DNA from: Bacillota bacterium
GTDB lineage: Bacteria; Bacillota; Clostridia; Oscillospirales; Ruminococcaceae
Assembly: GCA_023415575.1 (NCBI GenBank)
Contig: JAEZKF010000022.1
Location: 1 to 45,141 of the forward strand
Direction: 5' to 3'
Length of the DNA stretch: 45,141 nucleotides
The translations under genes were made by a program, and so were the position numbers. The notes beneath the pieces were generated by a model that searched no databases, was not told the DNA's origin, and worked only from the letters and a program-made list of their open reading frames with translations. This document shows positions 41,469 through 45,141 of this stretch, in pieces; position 1 is the stretch's first letter; every line of letters starts with the position of its first letter.

Positions 41469-41487
41469 TTGAATCTATCATAACATT

Positions 41488-41523
41488 CGGCAGGCCATCC
41501 GCCATGGATGACCTGCCGATTTT
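41488..41523 (+). terminator. Terminator of purA
   Basis: Stem CGGCAGGCCATC / GATGACCTGCCG (one mismatch), followed by TTTT, 20 nt after the stop. The following spacer to 41749 has no gene; it holds a perfect 6-bp hairpin GCTAAC / GTTAGC at 41627-41644 of unknown meaning. Confidence 0.88.
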
Positions 41524-41749
41524 GCGTCTAATAGGGTACTATTGTTATTGCGAAAAAAGATAAGGCGGCAAATGTGAATTACCATAAAATTCTTATGAAA
41601 ATCCCCTACTAAACCACATCCAATACGCTAACAATATGGTTAGCAAAAAACGCATTATCCGCGCTGTAGTATCTGGTTATAAAAAGTAGCGACAGGCGGC
41701 ATAAAAGCAGGGAATTTCGTCAAAAATACATTCGGAGGTGTGTTGTATT

Positions 41750-42532
41750 ATGGGGAATCTTCATTTTGGTAAAAACAAGGTTGCAAAATTCATAAAGGGG
41801 AACGGCTTCTACATTGCGCTGGCAATCTGCTTGGCGGGTGCCGGCTTTGCGTCGTGGGCAGCAATCAACGGAACACTTAATAAACTTACGACACAGGAGC
41901 CGATAGCAGCAGAAAGCGAAGGTGAAAACGATTGGGCATTTCCCGAGATAGAGGAAGCAGGACGCAACGAAGAATCCTTGCCCATCGAGAACAATATGCC
42001 CTCCGCCTCACCCGAATTATCGGAGGAATCATCGTCGTCGCAGGATTCTGTTACTACCTTAGAAGATACGCAAGATTCCTTGCAAACTGTCGTGCCGCAG
42101 GAGCCGCAGCAAGACTTATTGTTCGTACTGCCTATCGCCGGTGAGGCAATCAACAGCTATTCTGCCGGAGAGCTGGTACTGGACAAAACCATGAATGACT
42201 GGCGCACCCACAACGGCGTCGACTTTTCTGCCAAGGCGGGAACACCGGTTAAGGCAGTCACCGACGGCAAGGTAACAAAGGTGTATACCGACAGCATGTG
42301 GGGCACCGTAGTTGAGATTACGCTTGCAAACGGCATGGTTAGTCGGTACTGCTCGCTTACCGAAGGGGTAACAGTGGCAGAGGGCGATACCGTTGAGATT
42401 GGTGAAGTGATCGGCTGTGTGGGTGATACCGCACTTGCAGAGGTTGGTCTGCCAACCCACCTGCACTTTGAGGTGCTCGTAGATGGCAAATACGTCGATC
42501 CGCTTAAAGCAATAGAAAACAGCAAGGATTAA
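41750..42532 (+). CDS. spoIIQ: SpoIIQ-like M23 (LytM) domain protein
   Basis: SpoIIQ is made in the forespore and forms, with SpoIIIAH, the channel across the engulfing membranes. The 260 residues have one N-terminal membrane helix (about 19-40), an acidic Ser/Glu-rich linker (about 50-120) and a LytM/M23 domain. The metal-binding residues look intact: HNGVD (His154, Asp158) and HLHFE (His237, His239). However, the usual YxHL motif is YCSL (about 200-203), so one active-site His is replaced. The MNDWRTHNGVDF block resembles clostridial SpoIIQ. The ATG at 41750 has GGAGG upstream. It could instead be a generic M23 protein. Confidence 0.8.
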   Translation: MGNLHFGKNKVAKFIKGNGFYIALAICLAGAGFASWAAINGTLNKLTTQEPIAAESEGENDWAFPEIEEAGRNEESLPIENNMPSASPELSEESSSSQDSVTTLEDTQDSLQTVVPQEPQQDLLFVLPIAGEAINSYSAGELVLDKTMNDWRTHNGVDFSAKAGTPVKAVTDGKVTKVYTDSMWGTVVEITLANGMVSRYCSLTEGVTVAEGDTVEIGEVIGCVGDTALAEVGLPTHLHFEVLVDGKYVDPLKAIENSKD

Positions 42533-42565
42533 CACAAAAGGTTTCCTGATTAAGCTCTTATAAAA

Positions 42566-42611
42566 ACATCCCGAATTCCCCCATAAAGGGAAAACTCGGG
42601 ATGTTTTTTTA
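42566..42611 (+). terminator. Terminator of the spoIIQ-like gene
   Basis: Stem ACATCCCGA / TCGGGATGT with inner CCC/GGG pairing, followed by TTTTTTT. It marks the boundary of the mobile region. Confidence 0.93.
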
Positions 42612-42630
42612 TGTGTGGTTGTGGTATGCC

Positions 42631-42777
42631 CTAAAACCGATACAGTGTCTGTGATGTTGCCTTGCTGCCAAGGTATTTTTCCTTTGTCGCCTGCCCGCCC
42701 CGGATATGCCGCTCCGCTTTGTTCTGCTCCAAAAGCTCTTTTACCTGAAGGTATAAAGAACGATTAACCTTACGCAA
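42631..42777 (-). pseudogene. 48-codon fragment, possibly the N-terminus of a tyrosine integrase
   Basis: An open stretch reading RKVNRSLYLQVKELLEQ then RHIRGGQATKEKY before a TAG stop. It has no ribosome site, and its frame is closed by a stop within the end of the recombinase gene. The pattern (RLRKVNRSLY, then a long helix) recalls the N-terminus of clostridial tyrosine integrases, but the assignment is weak. It starts within 20 nt of the recombinase stop codon, where GC content rises sharply, so it may be target DNA cut by the element. Confidence 0.3.
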
Positions 42778-42793
42778 TCGGTCGGTGACGTCT

Positions 42794-44329
42794 TTATGTA
42801 TTGTTGTATATTAACTGAACGGTATTATCCAGCCCAAGCTCGTTGTAAAGCTTGAAATAGATGTCAACTTGTCCTTCTTCGTTGACAACGATTTTTTCAA
42901 CGACACGGCTTAACATTGCGTGCGTAATCTCTTGATTATTCAGTATACATTCAATGTCTTTAAAAGTTCTTTCCAGAAGGGATTTGAGCATATCGCTTTT
43001 GCGAATATTAAGCGATATAAACTTGAGTTCGCGTTCGATTCGTTCTTGCTCAGTGTTTATCTCCTTCGATTTCTCTTTGAGTTCTTCCATTGTAATGATT
43101 TCATTGTTGTACATATCGATATAATTCGTCTTAGTCTTTTTTAACTTGGCTAGTCTGGCCTTTAATACCGTTTCGCTTACGATGTTTTCATCCTTAGTCT
43201 TATATTGCCGGTTAAACTCATTGATGATGTGGCTAATGACATTCGGCTGATCTTCAAGAATCTGCGTAAAATAGTCGCGGATTGTCTGAAGCAAAACCTC
43301 TTCTTTGAGAACGGTTTTGTTTGGGCAGGTATCTGCCCCGTTCATGTTTCGGCCACTGCATACCCAAGATACATAGGTGTTTGTATACGTTCTCGTAATT
43401 CTTCTAAAAACATGATTGCAGCAAGAGCAGTGGATAAGTTTACTGAATACATAGCGGTTACTGGTGCGTTCACCAGTTTGTTTAAAAATGTCGCTTCGTG
43501 ATTCGAGAATCCGTTTTGCCCGATAGAAAATCTCTTCATCTACAATACTTAGGTCAGGCCGTTCAACAACGTGCCACTGTTCTTCGTCGTTTTTCTTTCG
43601 CTTGCCAGTTAGATAGTTTACAACTTCCTGTTTGCTATTTATGATTTTGCCGATGTAAACTTCGTTTGTAAGAATTCGTGCAATCGCATTTTGACTCCAT
43701 TTACATCCACGTTTTGTGAGAATTCCTTCGTTGTTTAGGATGGCAGCAATCCGATTTGCTCCGTACTGCTCCTCGGTATACAGCCGAAAAATACGCCGAA
43801 CGACCTGAGCCTCGTTTTCGTTTATGGCCATGTTAAAAATATCACCCGGAATTTTATCATAGCCATACACGAAGTTCGGAACTCGTCCTTTTTCTGCATT
43901 CTGTTTCTTACCAAACTTAATACGTTTGGATGTATTCGCGCTTTCCTCTTGCGCTATGGCACTCAACATAGTAAGTACAAATTCGCTTGAATTCTCAGTG
44001 GTGAAATCGTAGTTTACAAACTTTAACTTGACATTCATATCACTCAGTTTTCTTAAACTCGTCAAGAAATCCACAGTGTTTCTTGCAAGGCGAGATACAT
44101 CCTTGATTAAAACTAAATCAAACAAACCATACTGTGCATCGGACAGCAGCCTCAAGAGTTCCGTCCGATTTTGGAGTTTGGTTCCACTTTTACCTTCATC
44201 GGCATAAATACGAATCAGATCAATGTCATGCTTCTGCGCGTATTCGGCAAAGAACTTCTGTTGACTTTCGAGGCTTTCGAGTTGTTCTTCCTTGTTTGTT
44301 GATACACGACAATAAGCTACAGCTCTCAT
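42794..44329 (-). CDS. Large serine recombinase
   Basis: Site-specific recombinase of the resolvase/invertase superfamily, of the size that integrates and excises mobile elements. The N-terminal catalytic domain has the nucleophile Ser10 in AYCRVSTNKEEQLESLESQ, and the GLFDLVLIKDVSRLARN and ENSSEFVLTMLSAIAQEES motifs. The recombinase domain (YGYDKIPGD, AIARILTNEVYIGK) follows, then a zinc ribbon (CSCC ... CSGRNMNGADTCPN) and a long coiled coil (about 390-450). The 511 residues look complete. The gene is AT-rich relative to the chromosome. AGGAGG precedes the ATG. Confidence 0.95.
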   Translation of the reverse strand: MRAVAYCRVSTNKEEQLESLESQQKFFAEYAQKHDIDLIRIYADEGKSGTKLQNRTELLRLLSDAQYGLFDLVLIKDVSRLARNTVDFLTSLRKLSDMNVKLKFVNYDFTTENSSEFVLTMLSAIAQEESANTSKRIKFGKKQNAEKGRVPNFVYGYDKIPGDIFNMAINENEAQVVRRIFRLYTEEQYGANRIAAILNNEGILTKRGCKWSQNAIARILTNEVYIGKIINSKQEVVNYLTGKRKKNDEEQWHVVERPDLSIVDEEIFYRAKRILESRSDIFKQTGERTSNRYVFSKLIHCSCCNHVFRRITRTYTNTYVSWVCSGRNMNGADTCPNKTVLKEEVLLQTIRDYFTQILEDQPNVISHIINEFNRQYKTKDENIVSETVLKARLAKLKKTKTNYIDMYNNEIITMEELKEKSKEINTEQERIERELKFISLNIRKSDMLKSLLERTFKDIECILNNQEITHAMLSRVVEKIVVNEEGQVDIYFKLYNELGLDNTVQLIYNNT

Positions 44330-44360
44330 TTTTTATACCTCCTGATTCTGTTACATCTTA

Positions 44361-44389
44361 AGAATAATACTAATATTACATAACGTCAA
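44361..44389 (-). promoter_or_regulatory. Candidate promoter of the serine recombinase gene
   Basis: Minus strand: TTGACG (44389-44384), 17-nt spacer, TATTCT (44366-44361). It overlaps the end of the small upstream ORF. Confidence 0.5.
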
Positions 44390-44561
44390 GGTCAGCTTTT
44401 GAGAAATTCTCAAGGTCGGTGTCGCTATGTAGCTTATTATTGATTGCCTGTTCTACGAGGGATGAAGCAATGATCTTAATAAAGGCCTTGGCGGTCTGTT
44501 CGTTTGTGTTGGGATTATGAAAAATGAATTTAAGTTCATTCGATTTGGCTCTCTTGGACAT
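44376..44561 (-). CDS. Small companion protein of the recombinase (61 residues)
   Basis: Starts MSKRAKSNELKFIFHNPN; the ATG at 44561 has AGGAGG 6 nt upstream. The middle is a helix (TAKAFIKIIASSLVEQAIN) and the end is acidic. I do not recognise a family. It lies 46 nt upstream of the serine recombinase on the same strand with the same AT-rich composition, so it belongs to the same element and may be a recombination or control factor. Confidence 0.6.
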   Translation of the reverse strand: MSKRAKSNELKFIFHNPNTNEQTAKAFIKIIASSLVEQAINNKLHSDTDLENFSKADLDVM

Positions 44562-44680
44562 AAAATTCCTCCTTCTTGTAAGTGAATGATTGTCCATGAA
44601 TTACTAATACATGTATATTGGTCTGGAATGGTTTTATACTTGTTTTGCATCCCTTTTTCTCCTTTTCAATTTTTGATAAA

Positions 44681-45141
44681 TTACAGTTTCCATAGATAAC
44701 TTTGTGCAATCACTGATATGCGTGAATGGCCGAGATCGTTTGACACAATCTCCATTAGGGCTTTCTTGTAGGTTGTGCCTGCCATATCGCCGCGGCAGTG
44801 ATAAAGGGCTTTCTCATCGTAGCTTTTTGACCTTGTAACCCCATCAGCTTCTAGTTCACGGTATCGGTCAGCCGCATATTGAGCTCGAAACGCATGCAGC
44901 TGATTATCAGTAATCGAGTTGCGGGAGAATCCCTTCATAACAAGCTCATCGGGCTTTTTACCGGCAATCATGTCAAGTACAATCTTCTCACCTGAACGCA
45001 GCACAGTGGCTTCTCGTGAGCGTCCACCTTTACCTTGCTCTACATGCACCATCAGACGTCCGGTATTCTTATCACGATACACATCGCCCGCTTTGAGCTT
45101 TGCAAGCTCTTTATTGGCCCTTAAGCCTGTTACAGCTACAA
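44681..45141 (-). CDS. Tyrosine recombinase/integrase, 5' part outside the window
   Basis: C-terminal catalytic domain of a phage-integrase-type tyrosine recombinase. The frame is open to the window edge. Catalytic residues are visible: Arg in TGLRANKELAKL (near 45100), Lys in EQGKGGR, His-x-x-Arg in LHAFRAQYA, His in LGHSRISV and the likely nucleophile Tyr in QSYLWKL. It lies upstream of the serine recombinase module on the same strand but is richer in GC, so it may belong to a different, older element. The N-terminus cannot be seen. Confidence 0.88.
   Translation of the reverse strand, partial: VAVTGLRANKELAKLKAGDVYRDKNTGRLMVHVEQGKGGRSREATVLRSGEKIVLDMIAGKKPDELVMKGFSRNSITDNQLHAFRAQYAADRYRELEADGVTRSKSYDEKALYHCRGDMAGTTYKKALMEIVSNDLGHSRISVIAQSYLWKL

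Noticed and set aside
41627..41644. Hairpin GCTAAC / GTTAGC as a terminator
   Set aside because: It is followed by an A-run rather than T on the plus strand, and no minus-strand gene ends there.
44453..44650. 65-codon minus-strand frame with a GGAG site upstream of the small companion ORF
   Set aside because: It overlaps the better-supported 61-residue gene in another frame, and its second half is the low-complexity Pro/Arg text typical of an out-of-frame reading. The start site is good, so a short leader peptide is not fully excluded.

Overview
The window is a chromosome segment of an endospore-forming Firmicute of the class Clostridia, most likely near the Oscillospiraceae/Ruminococcaceae (family placement is inference from gene content). 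The evidence is a spore germinant receptor operon, the spore protease gpr, spoIIP, a spoIIQ-like gene, the hrcA-grpE-dnaK-dnaJ operon under CIRCE control, a T-box in front of hisS-aspS, and a YesM/YesN-type two-component system. Most genes are moderately GC-rich with strong Shine-Dalgarno sites and many TTG/GTG starts. Two segments (about 33.0-35.3 kb and 42.6-44.7 kb) are clearly AT-rich and look acquired.

Layout. 0.1-4.4 kb (minus): four-gene germination receptor operon, order A-C-small 2-TM subunit-B. 4.6-9.7 kb (minus): hrcA-grpE-dnaK-dnaJ with a perfect CIRCE and sigma-A promoter. 9.8-11.4 kb: a membrane diguanylate cyclase and a tiny membrane protein. 11.5-14.6 kb: rpsT, gpr, spoIIP and a small membrane protein. 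14.7-16.3 kb: a bactofilin-like gene with a YhbD/DUF4004 helix-turn-helix partner. 16.4-20.1 kb: a PfkB sugar kinase, the hflK-hflC pair and a YbaK/ProX deacylase. 20.1-29.3 kb (plus): a sugar-sensing and uptake locus: an attenuator-like leader, a solute-binding protein in line with a sensor kinase and AraC-type response regulator, then two permeases and a very strongly codon-biased substrate-binding lipoprotein, with conspicuous repeats in the promoter region between the two parts. 29.3-32.9 kb: an Asp-specific T-box and hisS-aspS. 33.1-35.3 kb: an AT-rich two-gene island encoding a DarT-type DNA ADP-ribosyltransferase with a long unrecognised N-terminal extension, overlapping a NADAR-type antitoxin. 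35.4-37.0 kb (minus): lipoprotein MltG and QueT, the latter behind a structured leader. 37.2-41.5 kb (plus): luxS, an unstudied three-gene cassette (HxxxD acyltransferase, Lys-rich coiled coil, zinc-ribbon membrane protein) and purA. 41.7-42.6 kb: spoIIQ-like M23 protein. 42.6-45.1 kb (minus): mobile DNA with a large serine recombinase, a small companion ORF and a tyrosine integrase that runs off the window.

The most interesting system is the DarT/NADAR island. It sits exactly between two convergent intrinsic terminators, differs from its neighbours in base composition, and carries about 320 residues ahead of the toxin domain that I do not recognise. Next are the regulatory elements of the sugar locus (tandem 13-mers, a perfect 10-bp inverted repeat, a leader terminator), the structured queT leader and the Asp-specific T-box. 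No rRNA, tRNA or CRISPR array was seen.
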